Positions 1-8,392 of a stretch of DNA of 64,000 nucleotides are shown here, one piece after another. The notes under the pieces were generated by a model. It worked only from the letters and a program-made list of their open reading frames with translations. It did no database searches and was not told where the DNA came from. Position numbers and translations under genes: made by a program. The stretch spans positions 62,001-126,000 of the forward strand of contig NZ_LYVJ01000012.1 of the NCBI RefSeq assembly GCF_001676385.1. The letters run 5' to 3'. This DNA is from Stenotrophomonas maltophilia (GTDB lineage Bacteria > Pseudomonadota > Gammaproteobacteria > Xanthomonadales > Xanthomonadaceae). The first letter of the stretch is position 1, and the number at the start of each line of letters is the position of its first letter.

Positions 1-277
<277 letters not shown>

Positions 278-1522
278 TCATCCCGGCCCGGTGCCACGCC
301 GCATCGGCGGCCACTGCCGGTAGGTCATCGCACGCCACAGCCATTCCATCGGGCCGAAGCGGAAACGCCGCAGCCACGCGTGCGACAGGCCCACCTGGAC
401 GGCGAACACCAGCAGCGCGAACAACAACTGCACACTGCGCGGCATCGCTTCGAACCACCCCAGGCCATAGTGATAGAACAGCCAGGTGCACAGCAGCGAC
501 TGGCCAAGGTAATGAGTCAGCGCTATCCGCCCGGCCGGAGCCAGCCATCCCAACCGCGTGCGCCAGTGCACGATCCAGCCCAGGTAGCCCAGGCACATCA
601 ACAGCCCACCCAGGGAAAACAGCGCCATCACCGCGGTCACCTGCAGGTCATACATTCCCGGCGCCAGGTAGGGCTTCCGGATCACCGCCATCGCTGTGAG
701 CAGCAGGCCCAGGGGCAGCGCGCCCCAGCGCAGCACTGCGTACAGGCGCGGGAAACGCTCCGGCGAAGCCAGCGCGCCACTGCGGGTGAAACCGCTGCCG
801 ATCAGGAACATGCCCAGCACTTCCGGGCCGGTGATCAGCATCGCCCCCATCGATACAGCAAATTCATGCAGGCGCTGCGCGGTGGCCTGCATCCAGCTGC
901 CGTGCCCATATGCCAGGCGCTGCTGGTCAACGCTCTGCTGCGCATCGGACAGCATCCGCTGCACGTCCTCGGCCGAGGCCATCGACACCATCGCGCCCAC
1001 CAGCAGCATCATCGCCACGCCGCCCAGATAGACGACCACGCCCATCCACGGCAGCCAGCCGCGCGGCGCCTCGCGGCAGGCCAGCAGCGGCAACGAGGCC
1101 AACGCATACATCACCAGGATGTCGCCCGACCAGACCAGCAGCGCATGGCACAGCCCGATCAGCAGCAGCCCGGCGCTGCGGCGCAGGTAGAAAGGGGTGA
1201 AGTCGCGGCCGGCAACCTCGGCGCGCTGCGCCATCACCGCGAAGCCGGCGCCGAACAGCAGCGAGAACAGGGTGAAGAACTTGCCCTGCACGAACACGTA
1301 GACGAACGCATCGGCCCAGTAGTCGATGCCCTGCCAACGCGCATCGATGCCGGTGAAGGCCAGCTCCAGCGGACCGCTGAAGGCCTCGATGTTCATCAGC
1401 AGGATGCCCAGCAGCGCGGCACCGCGCAGCACGTCAAGCACGGCAATGCGTTCGCCGGAGGCCACCGGTTGCAGGGAGGGAGAAGCAGCGTTCACGGGGC
1501 ATCCGTCGGGCAGGTCCACCAT
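278..1522 (-). CDS. DUF418 family integral membrane protein (YeiB-like)
   Basis: A 414-residue multi-pass membrane protein. It opens with ERIAVLDVLRGAALLGILLMNI, the N-terminal signature of DUF418/YeiB proteins: a short basic lead, then a first transmembrane helix ending in N-I/E. About ten hydrophobic segments follow, and the C-terminal part carries the usual ALTHYLGQSLLCTWLFY region. The C-terminus is short and basic. The family is distantly related to acyltransferase-3 and heparan N-acetyltransferase proteins, but no reaction is established. The ATG at 1522 was used; a GTG nine codons in (1495) is as plausible because neither has a strong ribosome-binding site. It is transcribed alone, toward the gor-like gene. 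Confidence 0.85.
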   Translation of the reverse strand: MVDLPDGCPVNAASPSLQPVASGERIAVLDVLRGAALLGILLMNIEAFSGPLELAFTGIDARWQGIDYWADAFVYVFVQGKFFTLFSLLFGAGFAVMAQRAEVAGRDFTPFYLRRSAGLLLIGLCHALLVWSGDILVMYALASLPLLACREAPRGWLPWMGVVVYLGGVAMMLLVGAMVSMASAEDVQRMLSDAQQSVDQQRLAYGHGSWMQATAQRLHEFAVSMGAMLITGPEVLGMFLIGSGFTRSGALASPERFPRLYAVLRWGALPLGLLLTAMAVIRKPYLAPGMYDLQVTAVMALFSLGGLLMCLGYLGWIVHWRTRLGWLAPAGRIALTHYLGQSLLCTWLFYHYGLGWFEAMPRSVQLLFALLVFAVQVGLSHAWLRRFRFGPMEWLWRAMTYRQWPPMRRGTGPG

Positions 1523-1621
1523 TATGCCGCCGGCCCGCAGGCGGTGGATGGCCGCGACGAGTTCCGGAAACGCAACGGCCCGCCGGAGCGGGCCGTTGCA
1601 TCCATCACGATCGCGCTGCGA

Positions 1622-2104
1622 TCAGTGGTGGTGACCACCGTCGCCATGGACATGGCCGTGTTCGATTTCTTCCTTGCCGGCCTCGCGCACGTCGACGATT
1701 TCGACGTCGAAATGCAGGTCCTTGCCGGCCATCGGATGATTCAGGTCAACATCGACGACACTCATGCCGACCTTCTGCACCGTCACCGCGCGCGGGCCGA
1801 AGTTGGTCTGCAGCACGACCTGCTGGCCCGGGGCCAGCCTGGTGTTGCCGAAGTGCTTCTTCGGCACGCGCTGGGACAGGCCGTCACGACGCTCGCCATA
1901 GGCGTCCGCCGCCTTGACGTCGACGCTGAAGGCCGCACCGGCTTCCTTGTCCATCATGGCGTTTTCCAGGCCCGGGATGATGTTGCCGTGGCCGATCAGG
2001 ATCGCCAACGGCTCGCCGCGGTCCTTGGACGACTCGATCGGCTCCTGGCCGACTTCGGAAACGGTGTAGTGGAAGCGGACAACGCGGTCTTTTTCGATCT
2101 TCAT
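1622..2104 (-). CDS. slyD: FKBP-type peptidyl-prolyl isomerase SlyD
   Basis: A 160-residue cytoplasmic FKBP-fold prolyl isomerase and metallochaperone. The first half has the SlyD core: VVRFHYTVSEVGQEPIESS, then the ILIGHGNIIPGLENAM loop. The inserted-in-flap chaperone domain covers roughly residues 70-125. The C-terminus ends EEIEHGHVHGDGGHHH, a short version of the His-rich nickel-binding tail that is longer and Cys-containing in E. coli SlyD. The start ATG at 2104 begins directly with the conserved MKIEKDRVV. SlyD helps proline-limited folding and can deliver nickel to hydrogenase or urease; no such gene is nearby. It is divergent from the NlpC/P60 lipoprotein, with 111 bp shared between them. 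Confidence 0.93.
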   Translation of the reverse strand: MKIEKDRVVRFHYTVSEVGQEPIESSKDRGEPLAILIGHGNIIPGLENAMMDKEAGAAFSVDVKAADAYGERRDGLSQRVPKKHFGNTRLAPGQQVVLQTNFGPRAVTVQKVGMSVVDVDLNHPMAGKDLHFDVEIVDVREAGKEEIEHGHVHGDGGHHH

Positions 2105-2215
2105 GCGCAACTCTGTCTGGATCTGCCGGAGGCAGGCGGGTTGGGGCGGGTTGTCGCCCGGCGGGGACGCCGCCATCATGACGGCCAATCCAAGGTGGCG
2201 CATTATCCGGAGATC

Positions 2216-2755
2216 ATGCACATCACGCCAGTTTCTCCCGGCCTGCGCCGGTGCCTCGCCCCGGCCCTGCTGCTGGCCCTGCCCCTGCTGATGACCGCCT
2301 GCGGAGGCGGCAAGGCCACGCGCCCCGCTCCGCCACCGCCATCGGCCCACTGGCCAAAGACCGTACCGGACAATCCCGAGGCCGCCAATTCGGTCCTGAT
2401 GCGCGCCATCAGCCTGGTCGGCACCCCCTACCGCTATGGCGGCAATACCCCCGATTCGGGCTTCGATTGCAGCGGCCTGGTCGCCTATGTCTACCGTGAG
2501 ATGCTGGACCTGAAGCTGCCGCGCACCTCGCGCGACCTGGCTGCGGTGCAGGGCCCGAAGATCGATCCGCAGCGCCTGGCCACCGGTGACCTGGTGTTCT
2601 TCGGCAGCCGTGGCAACGTCACCCATGTCGGCATCTACGTGGGCGAAGGACGCTTCGTGCACGCGCCGAGCACAGGGGGCACCGTACGGCTGGATTCGCT
2701 CAGCGGCCCCTACTGGAAGGACCATTACACAGGCGCGAAACGTGTTCTTCGCTAA
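2216..2755 (+). CDS. NlpC/P60 family lipoprotein, cell-wall endopeptidase
   Basis: A 179-residue lipoprotein. The signal sequence ends in LLMTAC with the lipidated Cys at residue 29, then a Pro-rich linker, then an NlpC/P60 domain from about residue 58. The catalytic triad is visible: Cys85 in DSGFDCSGL, His137 in NVTHVGIYVG, and a third polar residue, His149, in RFVHAPS. The family cleaves gamma-D-Glu-diaminopimelate or related bonds in peptidoglycan stem peptides (Spr/MepS type). The ATG at 2216 is the only start that leaves a clean signal peptide. The next gene is a paralogue with a cleavable rather than lipid signal, so the two probably act on the wall from different positions. Confidence 0.92.
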   Translation: MHITPVSPGLRRCLAPALLLALPLLMTACGGGKATRPAPPPPSAHWPKTVPDNPEAANSVLMRAISLVGTPYRYGGNTPDSGFDCSGLVAYVYREMLDLKLPRTSRDLAAVQGPKIDPQRLATGDLVFFGSRGNVTHVGIYVGEGRFVHAPSTGGTVRLDSLSGPYWKDHYTGAKRVLR

Positions 2756-2808
2756 AATGAACAGGCAATATGTTCAAAACTGTGACTGTCATCACATAAC
2801 AACTAACG

Positions 2809-2872
2809 AATTCCTAACGGAATTTTTAACTTATCCGTCCTTTTACAGGGCATGATGCCCCATCGTTTTTTT
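2809..2872 (+). terminator. Two T-rich hairpins in the AT-rich gap between the NlpC/P60 genes
   Basis: The 131-bp gap is strikingly AT-rich for this genome. The first hairpin has arms AATTCC (2809) and GGAATT (2819) followed by TTTT. The second has arms GGGCAT (2848) and ATGCCC (2855) followed by seven T from 2866. The first looks like the terminator of the upstream lipoprotein gene. The second lies only 15 bp before the next start codon and may be an attenuator. Confidence 0.55.
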
Positions 2873-2886
2873 CCTGTGACCGACGC

Positions 2887-3660
2887 GTGACGACTGACGA
2901 CCTGAAAAGCGAAGGCCAGACTTCCGTATCTTCACGTAGTGCCCGCCCCCTGTTGCTTGGCTTGGCACTGTGCCTGACCAGCCTTCCGGCCTGGTCCCAG
3001 ACTGCTCCACACCATTCCGATGTGGCCTCGGCCCCGGTGGCCGAGAACGCGGCCCGACCGGCCGCCAAGGCCGAGGTTGCCGCTCCGCAGCGCAGCCGCG
3101 TCGACGCCGCCGCCAGCGCCACGCTGGCGGCACTGCTGCCACACCTGGCGGCCAATGACACCATTCCGTTGATGGACCGTTCGGCCGTGGTCGCCGGCGA
3201 CCTCAGTCGCCTGCTTGCCAACTACGACACCAGCAGCGCCGCCAATGGCAGCGTCGTCGGTTCGGCCGCCGACAACGGCAAGGTGCAGTCACTGCTGCGA
3301 CGTGCGATGACCCTGCTCGGCACCCCGTACCGTTGGGGCGGCAGCAACCCGGACAGCGGATTCGATTGCAGTGGCCTGGTCGGCTATGTGTTCCGCTCGG
3401 CCCTGGGCATCGAGTTGCCGCGCGTCTCGCGCGAGATGGCGCGCGACGACAATGCCGAACTGATCAATGACCGCGCCGCGCTGGCGGCCGGTGATCTGGT
3501 GTTCTTCGGTCGCAAGGGCCGCGTCGACCATGTCGGCATCTATGTCGGCGACGGCCGCTTCCTGCATGCACCAAGCACCGGCAAGGATGTTCGCGTGGAC
3601 ACGCTGCTCAGCGGCTACTGGGGCAACAAGTTCATGCAGGCCCGCCGGGTCGACCTCTGA
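2887..3660 (+). CDS. Secreted NlpC/P60 family peptidoglycan endopeptidase
   Basis: A 257-residue protein with an N-terminal signal peptide (hydrophobic LLLGLALCLTSLPAWSQ around residues 20-37), an Ala-rich low-complexity spacer, and a C-terminal NlpC/P60 domain from about residue 135. The catalytic residues are present: Cys in NPDSGFDCSGLVGYVF, His in VDHVGIYVGDGRFLHAP. The domain is clearly paralogous to that of the preceding lipoprotein, so this is a tandem duplication with divergent N-termini. The start is a GTG at 2887; no closer ATG preserves the signal peptide. The product should be periplasmic and involved in cell-wall turnover. A rho-independent terminator follows 36 bp downstream. 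Confidence 0.9.
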   Translation: MTTDDLKSEGQTSVSSRSARPLLLGLALCLTSLPAWSQTAPHHSDVASAPVAENAARPAAKAEVAAPQRSRVDAAASATLAALLPHLAANDTIPLMDRSAVVAGDLSRLLANYDTSSAANGSVVGSAADNGKVQSLLRRAMTLLGTPYRWGGSNPDSGFDCSGLVGYVFRSALGIELPRVSREMARDDNAELINDRAALAAGDLVFFGRKGRVDHVGIYVGDGRFLHAPSTGKDVRVDTLLSGYWGNKFMQARRVDL

Positions 3661-3696
3661 CCGGCTGGCGCCTGCGCGCCGCCTGATACGCAAAGC

Positions 3697-3722
3697 AAAG
3701 CCGCTGCCCTGCAGCGGCTTTT
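3697..3722 (+). terminator. Rho-independent terminator after the second NlpC/P60 gene
   Basis: The stem AAGCCGCTGC / GCAGCGGCTT has a three-base loop CCT and runs into TTTT. It is 36 bp after the stop codon. Confidence 0.85.
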
Positions 3723-3837
3723 CTGTTGCGCCAGTGGCCGGGCCTCGACGGAGCGCGGACCTGCTGACTCCCTGATCGGTGCCGGCCATTGGTTGGCATC
3801 TGCCTCCATCCACGAGCGACGCAGGCCTACCAGGGAA

Positions 3838-3871
3838 AACAAAGGGCCCGCCGGGTCAGGGCGGGCCTTTC
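3838..3871 (-). terminator. Terminator of the dicarboxylate symporter gene
   Basis: The stem GGCCCGCC / GGCGGGCC has a seven-base loop. Read on the minus strand it is followed by CTTTGTTTT, and it lies 15 bp beyond the symporter stop codon. The plus strand also shows TTT after the stem, so it may work both ways. Confidence 0.75.
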
Positions 3872-3885
3872 ATCTCCACGCAACC

Positions 3886-5220
3886 TCAGCCGCGTGGTGG
3901 TGTCGGATCGGGGTCATCCACGCCCACATTGCTGGACGGGTTGTCATACACCGCCTGGTCCAGCAGCCCGGTTTCCTTGGCCACGATCACCGGCACCAGC
4001 ATCTGGCCGGTCACATTCGTCATCGTGCGCATCATGTCCAGGATGCGATCAATGGCATACAGGTAGCCGATGGTCTCCAGCGGCAGGTTGGCCGCGCTCA
4101 GCACCACCGTGGCCATGATCACCGCCGTACCCGGCACCCCGGCCGTACCGAAGCTGCCCAGCACCGAAGCGATCAGTACCACCACGTACTGTTCCGGGGT
4201 CAGCGGCACGCCGCTGTACTGCGCGATGAACACCGCACACAACGCCGGATAGATCGCACCGCAGCCGTCCATCTTGATGCTGGCGCCCAGGGGCACCGCG
4301 AACGCACCGTAGTCCTTGTTCACGCCCAGGTTGTGGGTGATCGAGCGCAGCGCCACCGGCATCGCCGCGAAGCTGGACGAGCTGACGAACGCCACCTGCA
4401 TGCCCGGCGCCGCACCTCGGAAGAACTTCAGTGGATTAAGCCCATGCGCCAGCAGCAGCGCGCTGTAGACCACCACGATGTGCAGGGCGCAGGCTACGTA
4501 CAGGGCCAGCACGAAATGGCCCAGTGGCAGCAGCTTCTCGAAGCCATAGCTGCCGACCAGGCCGGCAATCAGGCCAAAGGTCCCGACCGGGGTGACTTCC
4601 AGCACGAAGCGGGTCACCTGGATCATGATGTCGCTCATCTGGCCGACCAGCTTGCGCGCCTCGGTCACCTTCTCGCCCAGCTTGACGATGGCAAAGCCGA
4701 CCAGGCCGGCGAAGAAGATCACCGGCAGGATCGAGCCGCGACCTGCCGCCAGCACCGTCTCGCCCGCCGCATTGACCTTGGTGCCGATCCCGGACAACGC
4801 ATAGAAGACGTTGGCCGGCACGACATCCAGCAGCACCTGCACCACGCTGGGAACTTCACGCGGCACGTAGTTGCTGGCCATCGTCAACTGCAGGCCGCCG
4901 GCACCTGGTTGCAGCACGGTGCCCACTGCCAGGCCCACGCACACCGCCAGGGCAGCGGTGATCACGAACCACAGGAAGGTACGGCCACTGAGCGCAGCGA
5001 CCGACTTCTGCCCATGTAGAGAGGAAATCGCGTTGATGACCGCGAAGAACACCAGCGGCACCGCGATCATCTTGATCAGCGTGACGTACAGCTCACCGAG
5101 CGGGCCGAACCAGGTTTCCGCGGCCGGGCCGAACGCCCAGCCCGCCAGCGCGCCAAGCACGAAGCCACCGACCACGCGCTGCCAGAATGGAATCCGCAGC
5201 CAGGCAGAGACCAGCTTCAT
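3886..5220 (-). CDS. Dicarboxylate/amino acid:cation symporter (DctA/GltP family)
   Basis: A 444-residue inner-membrane secondary transporter. It has the glutamate/aspartate transporter fold: N-terminal helices with FWQRVVGGFVLGALAGWAFG and LIKMIAVPLVFFAVINAI. The serine-rich HP1 hairpin VAFVSSSSFAAMP is near residue 300. The NMDGxG-like motif appears as ASIKMDGCGAIYP, and HP2 as GSFGTAGVPGTAVIM. These regions bind substrate and Na+ or H+. The likely substrates are C4-dicarboxylates or acidic amino acids; the sequence alone does not separate DctA from GltP. The start ATG at 5220 gives MKLVSAWLRIPFW, typical of the family. It is a single-gene unit ended by the hairpin just downstream. Confidence 0.9.
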   Translation of the reverse strand: MKLVSAWLRIPFWQRVVGGFVLGALAGWAFGPAAETWFGPLGELYVTLIKMIAVPLVFFAVINAISSLHGQKSVAALSGRTFLWFVITAALAVCVGLAVGTVLQPGAGGLQLTMASNYVPREVPSVVQVLLDVVPANVFYALSGIGTKVNAAGETVLAAGRGSILPVIFFAGLVGFAIVKLGEKVTEARKLVGQMSDIMIQVTRFVLEVTPVGTFGLIAGLVGSYGFEKLLPLGHFVLALYVACALHIVVVYSALLLAHGLNPLKFFRGAAPGMQVAFVSSSSFAAMPVALRSITHNLGVNKDYGAFAVPLGASIKMDGCGAIYPALCAVFIAQYSGVPLTPEQYVVVLIASVLGSFGTAGVPGTAVIMATVVLSAANLPLETIGYLYAIDRILDMMRTMTNVTGQMLVPVIVAKETGLLDQAVYDNPSSNVGVDDPDPTPPRG

Positions 5221-5373
5221 AGGCAATCCAGAGGGAAGAAAGGGATGCTTGCACGATAGCCCAACGCAGCCGATAGGACGACCGCCCGGCCGGCAAATCA
5301 GTGTGTCATCGGCGTGCCTTGCGCGGGCGGGCATAATGAACGCCCCGTTACAGTTCGTGAGATCCCAGCGTCC

Positions 5374-7077
5374 ATGCGTCGTTCCGTCTCCCTGTTGGCC
5401 GCCTGCGCCACCACCCTGCTGCTCGGCGCCTGCGCCAGTACGTCCCCTGCTTCCGCCCCGGCCGGCCTGAAGGTCGCCGTCGACCCCGTCGCCCACCCCG
5501 CCGGCGAGACCCCGCAGTGGTGGTACCGCAGTGGCGCCGCACAGGCCGCCGCCAACGGTGCGATGTCCGGCAGGGCCAAGAACGTCATCCTGTTCCTCGG
5601 TGATGGCATGAGCCTGACCACCGTGGCCGCCTCGCGCATCTATGAAGGCCAGAAGAAGGGTGGTTCGGGCGAGGAGAACCTGCTGTCCTGGGAGCGCTTC
5701 CCCGCCACGGCGTTCAGCAAGACCTACAACACCGATTCGCAGACCCCGGACTCGGCCGGCACCATGACCGCCATTACCACCGGCGTGAAGACCCACATGG
5801 GCGCGATCGGCGTCAGCGCCGGCAGCCGCACCGACTGCGCCGACAGCCTGTCCAAGGGCCTGCTGACCTGGCTGCAGCTGGCCGACAGTGCCGGCCTGGC
5901 CACCGGCGTGGTGTCCACCGCACGCCTGACCCATGCGACCCCCGCCGCCACCTACGCCCACTCGCCCGAGCGCAACTGGGAAAACGACACCGACCTGACC
6001 GAAGCCGCCAAGGCTGCCGGGTGCAAGGACATTGCCCAGCAACTGCTGTCGACCTCCCGCTACGGTCGAGGCCCACTGGTGGCCCTGGGCGGTGGTCGCG
6101 GCGAATTCACCACCGTGGAAGAACGCGATCCCGAGTACGACGACAAGGTCGGCCAGCGCCTGGACGGTCGCAGCCTGGTGCAGGAGTGGCAGCAGGCGCA
6201 TCCGCAGGGCGCCTATGTGTGGAACAGCAGGCAGCTGGCCGCCGCCGGCGATGCACCAGCCATCCTCGGCCTGTTCGAGCCGGACCACATGCGCTACGAG
6301 TACGAGCGCCCGCAGGATCCGGGCGGCGAGCCGAGCCTGGCTGAACTGACCGCGGCGGCGATCAAGAACCTGTCCAGGCACCCGGAAGGCTATGTGCTGA
6401 TGGTTGAAGGCGCGCGCATCGACCACGCCAATCACAGTGGCAACGCCTACCGTGCCCTGACCGAAACCGTGGCCCTGTCCGATGCAGTGCGCGTGGCCAA
6501 CGAACTGACCTCGGCCGACGACACCCTGATCATCGTCACCGCCGACCACTCGCACACCCTGAACTTCGTCGGCTACCCGGCGCGCGGCAACCCGATCCTC
6601 GGCAAGGTGAAGGACAAGGGCGGCGAAGACGGTGCCGGCAAGCTGGACTATGCACTCGACGGTACCGGCCAGCCGTACACCACGCTGAGCTACGCCAACG
6701 GCCCGGGCCACACCGGCAGCAGCAACCAGCAGCCGGCCGGCTCGAAGCGTTACCCGCACAACCCAAGCAGCTTCGAGCCGGCCAACGGCCGCCCGGACCT
6801 GCGCGAGGTGGACACCGAGCACCCGGACTACATGCAGGAGGCGCTGGTGCCGATGAAGTCCGAATCCCATGGTGGCGAGGATGTCGGCATCTGGGCCCGC
6901 GGCCCGGGCAGCAAGGCGATCCGCGGCACGCTGGAACAGAACGCGATCTACCACATGATCGTGCAGGCCACCCCGGCGCTGCGCGGGCGCCTGTGCCAGG
7001 CCGGCACCTGCGACGACAAGGGCGTGCCGGTGCAGTTGCCCGTGCCCGCTGCGTTCGAGAAGGCCGAAGCCAAGTGA
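5374..7077 (+). CDS. Alkaline phosphatase, lipoprotein
   Basis: A 567-residue alkaline phosphatase of the PhoA superfamily. The signal peptide ends LLLGACAS, so it is probably lipid-anchored, unlike soluble E. coli PhoA. Metal- and substrate-site motifs are in order: KNVILFLGDGMSLTTV (first Asp), QTPDSAGTMTAITTG with the phosphorylated Ser, VEGARIDHANHSGN (Asp/His metal ligands), IIVTADHSHT, and a late His in KSESHGGEDVGIW. It releases phosphate from monoesters in the periplasm. The ATG at 5374 is chosen because it starts the signal peptide. The stop codon overlaps the GTG of the next gene (GTGA), so the two are probably translationally coupled. Confidence 0.93.
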   Translation: MRRSVSLLAACATTLLLGACASTSPASAPAGLKVAVDPVAHPAGETPQWWYRSGAAQAAANGAMSGRAKNVILFLGDGMSLTTVAASRIYEGQKKGGSGEENLLSWERFPATAFSKTYNTDSQTPDSAGTMTAITTGVKTHMGAIGVSAGSRTDCADSLSKGLLTWLQLADSAGLATGVVSTARLTHATPAATYAHSPERNWENDTDLTEAAKAAGCKDIAQQLLSTSRYGRGPLVALGGGRGEFTTVEERDPEYDDKVGQRLDGRSLVQEWQQAHPQGAYVWNSRQLAAAGDAPAILGLFEPDHMRYEYERPQDPGGEPSLAELTAAAIKNLSRHPEGYVLMVEGARIDHANHSGNAYRALTETVALSDAVRVANELTSADDTLIIVTADHSHTLNFVGYPARGNPILGKVKDKGGEDGAGKLDYALDGTGQPYTTLSYANGPGHTGSSNQQPAGSKRYPHNPSSFEPANGRPDLREVDTEHPDYMQEALVPMKSESHGGEDVGIWARGPGSKAIRGTLEQNAIYHMIVQATPALRGRLCQAGTCDDKGVPVQLPVPAAFEKAEAK

Positions 7078-7619
7078 TTCGGCGGCGGGCCTGCCGCATT
7101 TCCGCCAGCGGCCGCCTTGCGCGGTCGCTGTTCGCGCTCGCCGCGCTGACCGGCGCCAATGCACTTGCGCAGGCATCGTCATGCGAACTGCTGGACGACG
7201 AGCACGGTCTTTCGCCACTCGCTGGCTGCGAGGTGGTCGACCACCGGCTGAGGATCGCGCCCGGCACGCTCAGGAACCTGGGCTTCGACGGGCAAGGCCT
7301 GGCCGTGGTGTACGCCGACCAGGGCTTCCACTATGTCGACCGCAAGGGCCGCAGCCTGCCAGTGCTGGCCTGGGACAACGGCCCGGACTCGCCCCAGGAA
7401 GGCCTGCTGCGTGGCCGCGTCGGCAACCGCGTGGGCTACTTTGATCTGAAGTTCCGGCAGGTGGTACCCGGTACATTCGATTTCGCCTGGCCGTTCCAGG
7501 ACGGCGTGGCCCAGGTCTGCAACGGCTGCCATCGCGGCACGCCCGATGCCGATGGCCACACGCCGATGGAAGGCGGAGAGTGGTTCCGCATCGATCGCTC
7601 GGGCCGCCGGGTGAAGTAG
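7074..7619 (+). CDS. Small secreted protein with WG-repeat-like motifs
   Basis: A 181-residue protein starting at GTG 7074, which overlaps the phosphatase stop. It has a basic N-terminus and a hydrophobic stretch SLFALAALTGANALAQA that looks like a signal peptide. The mature part has short repeats reminiscent of WG/KWG beta-repeats: GLAVVYADQGFHYVDRKGR, RVGNRVGYFDLKFRQV and GVAQVCNGC...WFRIDRSGR. No enzyme motif is visible. The coupling suggests a role alongside the phosphatase, but that is inference. The stop codon TAG falls on the first bases of the repeat block that begins at 7616, so the present C-terminus may have been set by insertion of that repeat. Confidence 0.7.
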   Translation: MIRRRACRISASGRLARSLFALAALTGANALAQASSCELLDDEHGLSPLAGCEVVDHRLRIAPGTLRNLGFDGQGLAVVYADQGFHYVDRKGRSLPVLAWDNGPDSPQEGLLRGRVGNRVGYFDLKFRQVVPGTFDFAWPFQDGVAQVCNGCHRGTPDADGHTPMEGGEWFRIDRSGRRVK

Positions 7620-8045
7620 GGTTTCGGCAGGGCTGCGCCCTGCACCTGCCGATGCAACGGCAACGGCCGAAGCAACAGCAACAGCAACAGCGTGCATTCC
7701 GTGGGATGGCGGGGTGGTGTGGGTGGGCAGGACACGCCGTAAACCCCCCTCCGGGGTCCGGCCCAGCCGCTGGCGGCTGTGCGTTCGGGCGCTTGCGAAG
7801 CAGTGCTTCGCAAGCAAAGCGCCCTCACCCATGGGGGCTCGATGGCGCCTTGCTCGTGTGCGCTGTCGTGCGCACACGGCAAGACCGGGGTTGGGCGTCC
7901 TGCCCAACCCGCCCGAGGCATGCCTCGGGCCCATGGCGCCAACGGTCCTGCCACCCACACCGCCCCACCCCCGAAAGTCTTCCGCGGCGGCCGGCAACCA
8001 CGGCGGTTGCTGTTGCTCCTGGTAGGTGTCGACCTTGGTCGACAC
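7616..8045 (+). repeat. Composite palindromic repeat, copy 1
   Basis: A non-coding block with ordered modules. First, a 17-bp palindrome (arms GCAGGGC/GCCCTGC, 7627-7643). Second, an imperfect GCAACA hexanucleotide tract (about 7654-7692). Third, a large stem with near-complementary arms at 7711-7732 and 7946-7966. Inside it are a perfect hairpin at 7791-7815 (arms GCTTGCGAAGCA), a hairpin around 7857-7882, and two others (GGTTGGGC/GCCCAACC; GAGGCATGCCTC). Fourth, a GTAG-type palindrome at 8022-8045. Positions 7731-7850 match the inverse complement of about 46846-46966 with only one or two differences. No reading frame here looks real. Confidence 0.9.
8022..8045 (+). repeat. GTAG palindromic element (SMAG-like)
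   Basis: Begins GTAG and continues with GTGTCGACC/GGTCGACAC arms around TT. This is the structure of the SMAG repeats known from S. maltophilia. It closes composite repeat copy 1. Confidence 0.85.
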
Positions 8046-8069
8046 ATCTGTCAGATATCGAAATAAGTC

Positions 8070-8369
<300 letters not shown>

Positions 8370-8392
8370 CGAGCAACCCTATACTTGCCGCC

